From: a bacterium
GTDB lineage: Bacteria; Bdellovibrionota; Bdellovibrionia; Bdellovibrionales; Bdellovibrionaceae
NCBI GenBank assembly: GCA_019752925.1
Contig: JAIELP010000006.1
Coordinates: forward strand, 248,001-312,000
Direction of reading: 5' to 3'
Length of the DNA: 64,000 nucleotides
Shown: in pieces, positions 43,674 to 52,579 of the stretch
How positions within the stretch are numbered: position 1 is the first letter of the stretch
Layout of the letters: each line of letters opens with the position of its first letter
Made by a program: the position numbers and the translations under genes
The notes under the pieces: model-generated
Told to the model about the DNA's origin: nothing
Seen by the model: the letters and a program-made list of their open reading frames with translations, nothing else
Database searches by the model: none

Positions 43674-45611
43674 TTAGTTTCCGGGAAATTTTGTATATGG
43701 AATCCAGTTTTCTGTTTCTTTCTGGTTTGAAAGCTTTAAATAAATATCTGGATAAGGTCTGTTATATTCCAAGTCAGCACCGCTAGCATCATCGCCTTTG
43801 ATATCTGCTGTAAGCCACTTAGTTGGACTTAAATCTTTGCAAGTATTATCAGGATTAGCGCTAACTAAATAGTTGTAATTATCCAAGCCAAGAATAGCTC
43901 CGTAGCCCACAGATTCGATTACTTTTTTAATATTACATTTTTTGACCAAGCGGTTTCGTGTATCGATTGGCGAGTACAGACTAGATTCGGGTAATGTTGT
44001 TCTCGTGATAACAATATCTACTATTTTTTTATCAAATTTTAAGAATTTGCGACTATCAGGTACTCGAAAATTTTCGATAGATAGCGAGCCATCTTCATCT
44101 AAAACGGCGTGTATTTGTAAACCTTGCTGATATTTTTTGACTTGGCCTGTAGCTTGAAACTTAGCTAACTCTTTGACAAATGAAATATTGTCGGCTTCAT
44201 CGCCATTTGGTGTATAGATCACACCAATGCTATAAAGTTTACCATCAGAATCTGTTAGATATAAATCATCGTAAAACACACCGCCAGTTGCTGTTTTCCA
44301 TCCTCCGGCTGAACTTTGCACAGTAGGATCAACAATGAAATTAGGTTCATTTCCATAAATGTGAGCGCGCGACAAAACACCTCGTTTGTCTAAAAAATAA
44401 GAGGAAAAGCTATGACCTAAAATAAAGTATTTTAAATTAGGCACTGTTGGATTTGGCTCCTCGCGGCTTGGATGTAAAGGATAAGGTAAGATCGTTTGTT
44501 TATTTAGTTCAGGATTATAAATGATGTATTCCAGCTGACCATTAGTTTTTAATGTTGTGTAAAGAGTGCGGTCACTTTCATAAGGTACATACTGTCTTGA
44601 TACATGTAAAAAACGATCGTCTTCAGTTGTAGCTTCAGGTGAAATGCGATTGGTTTTATAACGTGGGCCCCATACAAATTGGCGGTCTGATTCTGTAAAT
44701 AACATTAAAGAATTTGTTCGTGGTGAGAACTCAATTTTTTTAATTTTTTCCTGGAACTTAGGAAGCTCTACTTTTAAAGGAATTAACTGAAATGAGTACG
44801 GATGAATCCAGGCCAGAGTTCCATCTTCTAATAAAACAGTGGCTATGTCGGTATGTTTTGCAATTGAAGATCTAAAATTGTTAAATCTTGTACTCAACGT
44901 GGTGAACGCATTGGATAACATTAATTCTTTTTCGGCACGGTCTAAATCATTAGAGTACTGAGCTAGAGCTAACTCATAAAGAGTGCCGTAAGCGTAAGCT
45001 CCTGCATCTTCTGCTTTATTCGAAAAGCTATTATCGCAACCGCCCTGGGTTTTTGGTATATCGCCTATACGACATGTTGTGTGTCCGGGATCCCGTGTAT
45101 CAGAGTGGCGAGCTTCATGAATTAAGACACTCAAAGCTTCAAGGGGTTCTTCTTTAAAGAACATGCCACCTAATTCAATTTGCTTCTTGGCACGGTAATT
45201 ACGTGCCACAGAGCTAGCCTGGCTTAAATCAACCTTTAAAATATTCGTATTGTTTTTAATATAGTCATAAGAATTCTTAATTTCTTGTCTAACACTAGGA
45301 GCCCAATTTTTAGGGAAATTAATTTTGATTTGTTTGGCTAAAGCTAATACTTGGGCTAACTGGGAACGCATCGTTTTATTTTTACAGCCTTTATCCAGGC
45401 TTGGGCCTTCAATTGCTTCTAAATTAAGTTCTGCGGCCCACTTCATAAACTCCTGTTCAGACGGACAACGTAGCTTTCCGTACGCATTGCGTGTCTCTTT
45501 AGGTTCAGAAGAACTGGGTTCACGATTTGTAGAAGGGGTATATGTGTTATCAGTAAAAAAATAAGTACCTGAGCAACACAATGCAAATAAGAAAAATAAT
45601 TTAAACTTCAT
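43674..45611 (-). CDS. Exported protein with HExxH metalloprotease-like domain and beta-repeat region
   Basis: An N-terminal signal (MKFKLFFLFALCCSG, possibly lipidated at one of the two Cys) leads a 645-residue protein. Residues 85-215 contain LSVLIHEARHSD (HEARH, 165-169), preceded by helices and followed by KAEDAGAYAYG (199-209), which could hold the third zinc ligand as in gluzincins. Residues 250-560 show repeated short strands with D-G and Y/W pairs (LLEDGTLAWIHP, LKTNGQLEYIIY, LTDSDGKLYSIG, LDEDGSLSIENF), suggesting a beta-propeller. No known family recognised. The upstream gene ends 1 nt before its start. Confidence 0.75.
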   Translation of the reverse strand: MKFKLFFLFALCCSGTYFFTDNTYTPSTNREPSSSEPKETRNAYGKLRCPSEQEFMKWAAELNLEAIEGPSLDKGCKNKTMRSQLAQVLALAKQIKINFPKNWAPSVRQEIKNSYDYIKNNTNILKVDLSQASSVARNYRAKKQIELGGMFFKEEPLEALSVLIHEARHSDTRDPGHTTCRIGDIPKTQGGCDNSFSNKAEDAGAYAYGTLYELALAQYSNDLDRAEKELMLSNAFTTLSTRFNNFRSSIAKHTDIATVLLEDGTLAWIHPYSFQLIPLKVELPKFQEKIKKIEFSPRTNSLMLFTESDRQFVWGPRYKTNRISPEATTEDDRFLHVSRQYVPYESDRTLYTTLKTNGQLEYIIYNPELNKQTILPYPLHPSREEPNPTVPNLKYFILGHSFSSYFLDKRGVLSRAHIYGNEPNFIVDPTVQSSAGGWKTATGGVFYDDLYLTDSDGKLYSIGVIYTPNGDEADNISFVKELAKFQATGQVKKYQQGLQIHAVLDEDGSLSIENFRVPDSRKFLKFDKKIVDIVITRTTLPESSLYSPIDTRNRLVKKCNIKKVIESVGYGAILGLDNYNYLVSANPDNTCKDLSPTKWLTADIKGDDASGADLEYNRPYPDIYLKLSNQKETENWIPYTKFPGN

Positions 45612-45612
45612 T

Positions 45613-46311
45613 TTACTCTGCGCTTTCTGTTAATGATTCAGCTAACGCATCATCTGACATGCTGATTAGGTGTAAAAGTTCGCTATCGTTTACAGCCAAG
45701 AATTTACTTTTTTCTGCACTGGCTACAGAATCTCCGAAGCTCAGCCAGTTTTTATAGGCCTGGCGGCGCACCATCAGATTTTCTTTTTTATTAGAGGCAA
45801 CGTTAAAAAAGAACTTTTTAATTTCTTTTTGGTCATAGGAAACTTGCTTCGGAGTAGGCCAGAAAGAAGCCATCGCTTTAAGTAATCCTAAGCGGTTAGC
45901 AACTTCTTTTTCGTAATCGCTTTTATGTTCAGTGGCCGGGCCGAACGGGTAAGGAGAGGTCAGGCGTGATTTGATTTTTTCAAAATATGCATTATGATTA
46001 TTTTTTTCAGTTAAAACTTTTGAATTATAGAGCTCATTAAAAAGTTCGTATTGTGAAAGGCGCTCCAAAGCAACTGGTGTTGGAGCAGGAGTTCCAACTG
46101 TAGTGGGTGCAGAACCCACTTCCGTGTTATCTGAATTTGATGAGGCTTGAGCGTTGGCCGCTGACTTATTTTTTTGAGCGCGCAATTGCTCTTTAGATAT
46201 CGGAAAAAAAACATCTTTTTCGTCTTCAAACCAATAATTAACTTTAGCAAAATAACCAACAAATAAACCAACAATAGCAAAACCAACGTAGTATTTTTTC
46301 ATACCAAACAT
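45613..46311 (-). CDS. Membrane-anchored protein of unknown function
   Basis: The N-terminus has one hydrophobic segment (YYVGFAIVGLFVGYFA) as anchor. Residues 45-80 are a low-complexity Ser/Thr/Pro/Ala/Asn linker, and residues 85-232 a mostly helical domain. The start may be ATG 46311 or ATG 46302 (MKKYY); a 7-bp inverted repeat (ACATATC/GATATGT, 46308-46328) covers the first. The stop codon is 1 nt from the start of the HExxH protein gene, so the two form an operon and may work together at the envelope. No family recognised. Confidence 0.72.
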   Translation of the reverse strand: MFGMKKYYVGFAIVGLFVGYFAKVNYWFEDEKDVFFPISKEQLRAQKNKSAANAQASSNSDNTEVGSAPTTVGTPAPTPVALERLSQYELFNELYNSKVLTEKNNHNAYFEKIKSRLTSPYPFGPATEHKSDYEKEVANRLGLLKAMASFWPTPKQVSYDQKEIKKFFFNVASNKKENLMVRRQAYKNWLSFGDSVASAEKSKFLAVNDSELLHLISMSDDALAESLTESAE

Positions 46312-46398
46312 ATCGGTTTCAGATATGTGTATCTTTTGCCTTTTTAAACCAAACTGGACCTTGGGCTGAACTCTTCTTATTTTGAGTCAGAAAAATGT

Positions 46399-48204
46399 TT
46401 AAAAATCATACTCAAAACCTGCCGAAATATTTAAGCCTTCATCATAAAATCCGTAGCTGGCTTCATAACGATTATTGGCTAAGTTTTGCAAGCGTGAGTA
46501 AAGCATTAAATTTTTTGTTATATTGTATTCGCCACTCAAATTAAGAAGTACATACGGATACAAATATTCCTGAGTTGTGGCTGATGCAGCATCCAAGCGC
46601 TGTCCGTTGAAAATGGCTTCAGCCGTAATATTGGAAGACTCTAGATTTTTTGAAATTTTTAAACTGGCTGTTTCTTTCGGACGACGCAAAAGTAGTTTAT
46701 CATTTTCTAGATTTTTGGGCTCCTGATAGCCAAGGTTAGCTTGAATGTCGTAGGTCGGCCAAACCTCTTTGGCCGATGTCGAAATCTCAATTCCGATAGT
46801 TCTTGATTTTGCGATATTGGTATAGCGACTGGGAGTGCCTCTTGAATCCACCAAATTTTCAAACTGTGAGTGAAATAAAGTCAAAGAACCGTAAACATTA
46901 TTGTCAAAATTTTTGTAAGCATTAAAAGTAAGAGTTGTAGAGGTTTCAGGTTTTAAATTTTTATCTCCAAAGCTGGAATAAAGCTGAAACAAGCTAGGAT
47001 TTTTAAATCCAGTAGCTACTTCAAATTTGTAATTTTGATAAAGAGTAATGCCGGCCTGGTAGGCAAGATAATAGTTTTTGGCCTGATCGTTATCTAAACG
47101 AAATCCCACTTCATAGTTTGTGTCTTCTGATGCGTAGTAATTAATTTTTGTGTAAGTACCCTGGTAATCTACGGAGTCATTCGATTGCTGAACGTTTTGG
47201 TCACGGGAAACCAGTTGTTCTGAGGTGTAGCTAATTCCTCCGTTAACGGTAACAGACATGTCAGAGTAAAGTTTTAAATCAAACCTGCTAGCGGCTAAGT
47301 TTCCATCGTAATCCAGATTAGTTGCGGTGCCGCCACCGGAGGCTGCATCCTGTTTGTAATCGCGATTGTTTTTAAGAAGTGAAACTGAAAAAGCAGGTTG
47401 CAAAGCCAGTTTACGGGCCTCAATTGAGCCTATGACGGCTAATTGTGTAGTTGTAGTGTGGTAATTATTTGTGTCAGCTGCATAGTATTGTGGAAATGCA
47501 GTTGTTGCTATATCTGTATTATCCAGCGAGCTGTTTAATTTAATAAAAGCATTGATATCGCTTTGATAGGTTAATGCCGTATTAATAGTGGTTAAAGATG
47601 TAGGATATGTTTTTGATGAGTTTAACACAGGAGAAAGCGCATCTTTTTTGGATTGGCTTGTATTAATTCTGAAGCCCAAGTTATCGGTTAATTGAATATT
47701 GGCATAAGCGCCTGCAGACACCTGGCCAAAGTTTCCTGCATCAGCCGCAATTTTGTAGGCGCTGACATTTTTTTTACCAAAGGTACGTATTTTTATAACG
47801 CCAGATAAAGCTTGCCCACCGTAAGTTACGGACTGACTACCTTTAATGACTTCAATCTGTTCAACTGTTCTTACATCAATAGAATTTATATTAATTGTTT
47901 TTTGAATAGTTGATGGATCGTAATAGGGAACTCCATCAACTAAAATAAGAACATGGCTGGAGTCGCCACCGCGTAAGTAAATTGTTGGCGGTGAAAAACT
48001 TGTTTGTGCAATTGAAATATTAGCTTGCGATGCTAAAAGAGCAGTTAAGGTTTTGGCGTGCGACTTTTGAATTTCTTTTTCGCCAATCAATACTTGGCTT
48101 GAGGTTTTAAATCCGACATCTTTTAAAACTAAATTGAGTTCTTTTGCCTGCAGGGGCAATGTTACAAATAATTTAAATACGATGATTAAAGAAAATATTT
48201 TCAT
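46399..48204 (-). CDS. btuB: TonB-dependent outer-membrane receptor, probable vitamin B12 receptor BtuB
   Basis: A signal peptide (MKIFSLIIVFKLFVTLPLQA) precedes a plug domain with the family pattern TIYLRGGDSSHVLILVDGVPYYDP and VEQIEVIKGSQSVTYGGQALSGVI. A roughly 450-residue beta-barrel follows, ending in the terminal aromatic residue (EYDF). AGGAG with 8-nt spacing fixes the start at ATG 48204; a longer frame would run through the riboswitch upstream. The cobalamin riboswitch in the leader makes B12 uptake the likely role. No periplasmic B12-binding protein or BtuCD genes lie next to it. Confidence 0.92.
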   Translation of the reverse strand: MKIFSLIIVFKLFVTLPLQAKELNLVLKDVGFKTSSQVLIGEKEIQKSHAKTLTALLASQANISIAQTSFSPPTIYLRGGDSSHVLILVDGVPYYDPSTIQKTININSIDVRTVEQIEVIKGSQSVTYGGQALSGVIKIRTFGKKNVSAYKIAADAGNFGQVSAGAYANIQLTDNLGFRINTSQSKKDALSPVLNSSKTYPTSLTTINTALTYQSDINAFIKLNSSLDNTDIATTAFPQYYAADTNNYHTTTTQLAVIGSIEARKLALQPAFSVSLLKNNRDYKQDAASGGGTATNLDYDGNLAASRFDLKLYSDMSVTVNGGISYTSEQLVSRDQNVQQSNDSVDYQGTYTKINYYASEDTNYEVGFRLDNDQAKNYYLAYQAGITLYQNYKFEVATGFKNPSLFQLYSSFGDKNLKPETSTTLTFNAYKNFDNNVYGSLTLFHSQFENLVDSRGTPSRYTNIAKSRTIGIEISTSAKEVWPTYDIQANLGYQEPKNLENDKLLLRRPKETASLKISKNLESSNITAEAIFNGQRLDAASATTQEYLYPYVLLNLSGEYNITKNLMLYSRLQNLANNRYEASYGFYDEGLNISAGFEYDF

Positions 48205-48230
48205 GATAGGGCTCCTGCTCGGGATGCATG

Positions 48231-48325
48231 TAAACAGTAGACCGGACTTAGTACTCATAGATTTCTATTAAATACATTACCGTTGCGGCACAGCTCTGGA
48301 TTTTCACCAGATTCCTTCTGTTAAC
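48231..48325 (-). promoter_or_regulatory. Cobalamin riboswitch (compact form)
   Basis: On the minus strand the leader carries the conserved cobalamin core: GGTGAAAATCC, then GAGC and the B12-box-like CCGCAACGGTAA, and later AGTCCGG. The 5' segment TTAACAG pairs with the 3' segment CTGTTTA to close the P1 helix at 48231-48237 / 48318-48324. The aptamer is only about 95 nt, shorter than the classical adenosylcobalamin type, so it may be of the compact class II kind. The ribosome-binding site of btuB lies about 20 nt after P1, suggesting control of translation. Confidence 0.85.
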
Positions 48326-48404
48326 AATTGTTAATTTTAGGCAAGGCTATTTTATAATTCGATTTTATGCAATTTATTTTGTACATTATTTGGCAGGAGA
48401 TTAT

Positions 48405-48959
48405 GTGGACGCCCTAATACAGTCGTTTTTTTTAGTCGTAGCCAGCGAAATGGGAGACAAAACTCAGTTAATAGCACTATTGCTTGCAACCAAATTTAAA
48501 AAGCCTTGGGCTGTTATGGGTGGAATATTAGTTGCTACACTCTTAAATCACGGACTGGCTTCTTACGCTGGTAGCTGGGCTGCTGGGTTGTTTGCACCTG
48601 CGACACTTAAGTGGATCTTAATTAGTTTGTTTGTAGGTTTTGGCCTTTGGATACTTATACCTGATAAAGACGAAGAAATATCCGATTCAAAAAACTACGG
48701 AGCTTTTTTAACTACTACCGTAGTTTTCTTTTTTGCAGAGATGGGCGATAAAACTCAATTGGCTACAGTGGCTTTAGGAGCTAAGTTTCAATCTATGCTT
48801 TGGGTTACGGTGGGCACTACGCTAGGTATGTTGGTTGCAGATGCGTTGGTTGTATTTTTAGGCGCCAAAATTATCGAAAGAATACCTCTTAAAATAATCC
48901 GCTGGTTCGCCTGTGGATTATTTTTAGCATTTGCTGTTCTGATTTATTTTAAGATGTAA
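48405..48959 (+). CDS. TMEM165/GDT1 (UPF0016) family cation transporter
   Basis: The protein has two copies of the family signature E-x-G-D-K-[TS]: SEMGDKTQLIALLLA near residue 15 and AEMGDKTQLATVALG near residue 115. These lie in two symmetric bundles of three membrane helices. Bacterial members such as MneA export manganese; others move calcium. The family favours a GTG start at 48405, which AGGAG precedes by 5 nt; an upstream TTG at 48390 overlaps that site. Divergent from btuB. I looked for a manganese (yybP-ykoY) riboswitch upstream and found none. Confidence 0.9.
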   Translation: MDALIQSFFLVVASEMGDKTQLIALLLATKFKKPWAVMGGILVATLLNHGLASYAGSWAAGLFAPATLKWILISLFVGFGLWILIPDKDEEISDSKNYGAFLTTTVVFFFAEMGDKTQLATVALGAKFQSMLWVTVGTTLGMLVADALVVFLGAKIIERIPLKIIRWFACGLFLAFAVLIYFKM

Positions 48960-48960
48960 A

Positions 48961-49884
48961 TTACTGAAAGCTGTTAATGCTATCGATTAATTCAGGGAAA
49001 TCAACAAACGGGTTACGATTTCCTTGGAAAGATTCAACTTGATCGTTACGCTTATACTCTTCTGCATCTACAGGGTCTTCAACATTCCATTTGCGTAGGT
49101 AGTTTTCTTCAGCAGGAGAAATTTTCATTTGGTAGCGAGTAGCAAAGTAAAATAAAGCGCGTGCGATGTTGCCACGGTGCTGAGCCGGTGGTTCGAACAC
49201 AATTCCGCCCTCTGCTTGCTGACCTAAACGGTTTTGCGGGCATTTCAATTTTTCAACTTCGCTTACCACCATACCGAATCTTAAAGATCCTCTGCGGCTG
49301 TTCATTTCAGAGTCTGTCGGAAACAAGTGATGTAAATCTGACTTTTGCATTTCGCGGTTAAATCGTCCTGTAAAACGGCTTTGTGGCCAAGTGTGTTCTG
49401 TATTTATGATATTGCCTGAACTCGGAATCATGTCTGGACCGAAAGTTGGCGACCCACCGAAATCTTTATCTGTGTAAACGCGCTCGCAGTAAACGTCTGT
49501 TACTGAGAAAACGCCGGTGTCCAGAGTTTTTAAGTGAATTGTGCCGAACAATTTTCTACGTGCACTATCATATCCTAAAGCATGATGCTCAACGCATTTT
49601 TTTGAAGATGTTTCAACTGAATCCATAGATTCCGTCATCGGACGATCCATTTGCTCTTCGGTGCTAGGTACTGAGTTACAGTTAGCGTAAATTGAATCCG
49701 GGGCATTTTCGTTTTTTACGTGTCCACCGCTTAAAATATTAAAAAGTGAAGCTTTAAGCTCTTCGTTTTTTAAAGAGTGATCCTGATAGGCTTGTAAGAA
49801 TTCGCTACCGTAATAAAGAGGCAATTGCTGCGCTGATGAAAAACTGTAACCAAGGACAACGAAAGATAAAATTAGAAACTTCAT
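48961..49884 (-). CDS. Exported endonuclease I
   Basis: A signal peptide (MKFLILSFVVLGYSFSSAQ) leads a 307-residue His-metal-type nuclease of the EndA/Vvn family. The catalytic block is NTEHTWPQSRF followed by KSDLHHLFPTDSEMNSRRG. Later signatures are FEPPAQHRGNIARALFYF and GNRNPFVDFPELID. The fold is stabilised by disulphides, and four Cys lie before the last motif. It degrades DNA, and often RNA, outside the cytoplasm; in a predator it could digest prey nucleic acid. AAGGGG is an apt ribosome site. Confidence 0.93.
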   Translation of the reverse strand: MKFLILSFVVLGYSFSSAQQLPLYYGSEFLQAYQDHSLKNEELKASLFNILSGGHVKNENAPDSIYANCNSVPSTEEQMDRPMTESMDSVETSSKKCVEHHALGYDSARRKLFGTIHLKTLDTGVFSVTDVYCERVYTDKDFGGSPTFGPDMIPSSGNIINTEHTWPQSRFTGRFNREMQKSDLHHLFPTDSEMNSRRGSLRFGMVVSEVEKLKCPQNRLGQQAEGGIVFEPPAQHRGNIARALFYFATRYQMKISPAEENYLRKWNVEDPVDAEEYKRNDQVESFQGNRNPFVDFPELIDSINSFQ

Positions 49885-49917
49885 TTGATACCCCTTAACT
49901 ATAATTCAAAAAAAAAT

Positions 49918-50628
49918 TTACTTAACTACTCCAACATAAATGTACGCAATGCCAAAGCTCACAGCTGTAAACTTCATTTCGCTGAAGCAGCCAGCTTTTT
50001 TCATTAAATCAACAAAACCATCACGGCACGGAAAAGCTGCTGAAGATTTTTGTAAATAATCATAAGCCTCTTGCTGGCCTGTTACCATGCCGCCAATTTT
50101 AGGTAAAACCTGTTCAGAATAAAATTTATAAAGATCTTTAATAACCGGAGTTTGCATTTGGCCAAATTCCAGCACCATTACGCGTCCACCAGGTTTACAT
50201 ACGCGCGCCATTTCAGTTAATGCTTTAACCGGATCACTTACGTTGCGAATGCCGAAAGAAATACTGACGATATCAAATTGTTTGTCCGGGTATTGTAAAG
50301 CTGTTACATCAGCTTGCTCAAAAGTAATATCTAAACTTGCTGCCTTTGATTTAGTAGGTGCTGTTTCCATCATTTCAACGCAGAAGTCAGTGCCTATAAC
50401 TTGTCCTGAAGCTCCTACAGTTTTTTTGAAAGCTATGGCTAAGTCGCCAGTACCTGTGGCGCAATCTAAAATCTTGTCACCGGGTTTTGCATCTGAAAGC
50501 TGAACTAATTTTTTACGCCATAAGTGGTGAATGCCAACCGATAAAACAGAATTAGCACGATCATATTTTGAAGCTACCTTCGAAAACATTGAGCGGATAA
50601 TTTCTGGATTAGGCGATGTTTGACTCAT
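49918..50628 (-). CDS. menG: Demethylmenaquinone methyltransferase (UbiE/MenG)
   Basis: This SAM-dependent methyltransferase does the last step of menaquinone synthesis, methylating demethylmenaquinone. The signature near the N-terminus is SKVASKYDRANSVLSVGIHHLWRK. The SAM-binding motif is ILDCATGTGDLAIAF, and a later motif is DIVSISFGIRNVSDPVKALTEMARVCKPGG. The length of 236 residues is typical. It overlaps the DAHP synthase gene by 4 nt. Because menF, menD and menH lie beside it and no ubi genes are seen, menaquinone rather than ubiquinone is the likely product. Confidence 0.94.
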   Translation of the reverse strand: MSQTSPNPEIIRSMFSKVASKYDRANSVLSVGIHHLWRKKLVQLSDAKPGDKILDCATGTGDLAIAFKKTVGASGQVIGTDFCVEMMETAPTKSKAASLDITFEQADVTALQYPDKQFDIVSISFGIRNVSDPVKALTEMARVCKPGGRVMVLEFGQMQTPVIKDLYKFYSEQVLPKIGGMVTGQQEAYDYLQKSSAAFPCRDGFVDLMKKAGCFSEMKFTAVSFGIAYIYVGVVK

Positions 50629-51407
50629 ATTTTATTTAAACCTCTGTCAAAAGCTCCGAGAACTTTTTCAAGTTGCTTCATCATGCTTTCAAAGCCTTCA
50701 AGTGTTAGCGCTTGAGGCCCGTCAGATAATGCCTCTGAAGGCTTGGGATGAACTTCAACCATAAGACCATCAGCACCTGCTGCTGCCGAAGCATAGCAAA
50801 GCTGCGGAACTAGATCTGCAATACCAACTGCATGTGAAGGATCAACAATTACTGGAAGACCAGAATGTTTTTTCGCGTACACGACAGCGTTTAAATCAAG
50901 AGTGTTGCGTGTGGCCGTTTCAAAAGTACGAATGCCGCGCTCACAAAGAATAACTTTGCTATTTCCGCCTGAGGTAACATAATCGGCCGCTTTAATCCAT
51001 TCATCAATAAAAGCTGAAAACCCTCTTTTTAATAAAACGGGCTTAGATTGACGCCCTAATTCTTTCAACAGCGAGTAGTTGTGCATATTACGGGCGCCGA
51101 CTTGATAGCCATCTACGATTGAAGAAAGTTCTTCAATCTGGCGGATATCGGTAACTTCTGAGATTAATGGCATCGCGGCCTGAGTTTTAATTTTTTGAAT
51201 AAATTCGAAAGCTTCACGGCCTAATCCCTGAAATGCTTTTGGTGATGTACGCATTTTCCAAATACCACCGCGAAGAACGCTGGCGCCGGAATTTTTAACG
51301 CTTAAAGAAGTCGTTTGAAATTGTGATTCTGATTCAATTGAACAGGGACCCGCAATCACCGTAAAGCGAGGGCCACCTATCTGAATATTACCTATTTCAA
51401 CAACCAT
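50625..51407 (-). CDS. aroF: 3-deoxy-7-phosphoheptulonate (DAHP) synthase, type I-beta
   Basis: DAHP synthase joins PEP and erythrose-4-phosphate, the first step of the shikimate pathway. Signatures are VIAGPCSIESESQF, LRGGIWKMRTSPKAFQGLG, QVGARNMHNYSLLKELG, PVLLKRGF, CERGIRTFE, PVIVDPSHAVG and DGLMVEVHPKPSEALSDGPQ. With the ATG at 51407 (260 residues) it is the short I-beta form without an N-terminal ACT-like or C-terminal chorismate mutase domain, so feedback control is not evident. The ATG has GGA 6 nt before it; an in-frame ATG 12 codons upstream is less likely. Divergent from menF. Confidence 0.94.
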   Translation of the reverse strand: MVVEIGNIQIGGPRFTVIAGPCSIESESQFQTTSLSVKNSGASVLRGGIWKMRTSPKAFQGLGREAFEFIQKIKTQAAMPLISEVTDIRQIEELSSIVDGYQVGARNMHNYSLLKELGRQSKPVLLKRGFSAFIDEWIKAADYVTSGGNSKVILCERGIRTFETATRNTLDLNAVVYAKKHSGLPVIVDPSHAVGIADLVPQLCYASAAAGADGLMVEVHPKPSEALSDGPQALTLEGFESMMKQLEKVLGAFDRGLNKI

Positions 51408-51475
51408 ATTTTCCAGTTCCGATTTTTCAGTTTTACATACCACAAGCGCTCTAAAATGTGGTAAGGGAAAATATC

Positions 51476-52579
51476 ATGACCGAGCAGAACTTAAAAGACT
51501 TTTTAAATAGCGGAGCTTTCCTGCAAATCAGCCCAGATCTGTTTAAAGTGCTTATAGGACCATTTGAAAGGGTCAGTGCTAAAGACATCGCCCCTTTTAA
51601 GCACAATACGCTGCTTTACAGGCCCAATTTTTGGGATTTTCTCGAGCAAAATGATGAATTCTCTCAAAAATCTGTTTATGTTAGTTCGCAGGTTTTTACT
51701 CTGAATAGGGAAGAATTTATACACCTCATATCTCCTCTTGCAGCTACGCCTCCTAACATTGAATGGAAAGCGGTCAATGAAGAGCAATTTAAAGCTCAGT
51801 TTGAGTGGAGTCAGCGCAACTTTGCAAATTCTATTTTAAGCAAAACAGTTCCTATTATCCGTCAGCAGGGAGCGTCTTTATTTACTTCGGCAAATGTATT
51901 GTGGTGCCTGAAAAAACTGTTAGAGCAAAACAGTTTCGGATGGTCGTACGGATACTTTCAAGATGGTGCTGGTTACTTAGGTCATACACCTGAAATACTG
52001 GCACAGTGGACGCGAGCTGATCGCCAATTGCATACTGTGGCACTTGCCGGAACTTATGCAAAAACCCACACGGCCTTTGAAGAAATTGTAGAAGATCAAA
52101 AAGTTATAAACGAACACAATATTGTGATTGATGATATAATTGATAAGCTCAGTCAGCTCAGTTTTAAATCTAAAAGCATCCAGGGGCCAACAGATGTTCT
52201 GGAGTTAAAATATTTATTACATTTAATTACCGAATTTCAGATGGAAGTTGCTGATGTGAAGCAAACATTTGAAGTGATTCACGCTTTACACCCGACATCT
52301 GCCATGGGAATATTTCCTAATAACAGAGCTAAGCTTCAGGAGTTTTCAGATTTTATTATTCAGAAGCAGCGTCAGGCATTTGCAGCGCCTTTTGCAGTAG
52401 TAGAAGAAGACTCGGTTTATTGTATAGTGGCGATTCGTAATATGGTTTTCGAATCTCATGAAGTGCAAATATTCTCCGGTTGCGGAGTAACCTCAGAAAG
52501 CAACTGTGAGGCTGAACTACTTGAGCTCGAAAACAAGCGCAGTTCTGTTAAAAAAATGCTGGGGCTTAACTTTGACTAA
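51476..52579 (+). CDS. menF: Isochorismate synthase (MenF)
   Basis: MenF converts chorismate to isochorismate for menaquinone. It belongs to the chorismate-binding family; visible motifs are VALAGTYAKTHT, EIVEDQKVINEHNIVIDDI, FQMEVADV, IHALHPTSAMGIFP and YCIVAIRNMVFES followed by IFSGCGVTSESNCEAELLELENK. At 367 residues it lacks nothing of the catalytic core. AAGGGA lies 8 nt before ATG 51476; an in-frame GTG at 51458 is less likely. The gene runs into menD with an 8-nt overlap. Divergent from the DAHP synthase gene. Confidence 0.88.
   Translation: MTEQNLKDFLNSGAFLQISPDLFKVLIGPFERVSAKDIAPFKHNTLLYRPNFWDFLEQNDEFSQKSVYVSSQVFTLNREEFIHLISPLAATPPNIEWKAVNEEQFKAQFEWSQRNFANSILSKTVPIIRQQGASLFTSANVLWCLKKLLEQNSFGWSYGYFQDGAGYLGHTPEILAQWTRADRQLHTVALAGTYAKTHTAFEEIVEDQKVINEHNIVIDDIIDKLSQLSFKSKSIQGPTDVLELKYLLHLITEFQMEVADVKQTFEVIHALHPTSAMGIFPNNRAKLQEFSDFIIQKQRQAFAAPFAVVEEDSVYCIVAIRNMVFESHEVQIFSGCGVTSESNCEAELLELENKRSSVKKMLGLNFD

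Noticed and set aside
48205..48258. N-terminal extension of BtuB
   Set aside because: The extra codons lie in the leader and in the riboswitch, and AGGAG fixes the start at 48204.
48240..48404. Manganese (yybP-ykoY) riboswitch before the TMEM165/GDT1 gene
   Set aside because: I looked for its conserved GGGGAG-type core on the + strand and saw none; the structured RNA here belongs to btuB on the other strand.
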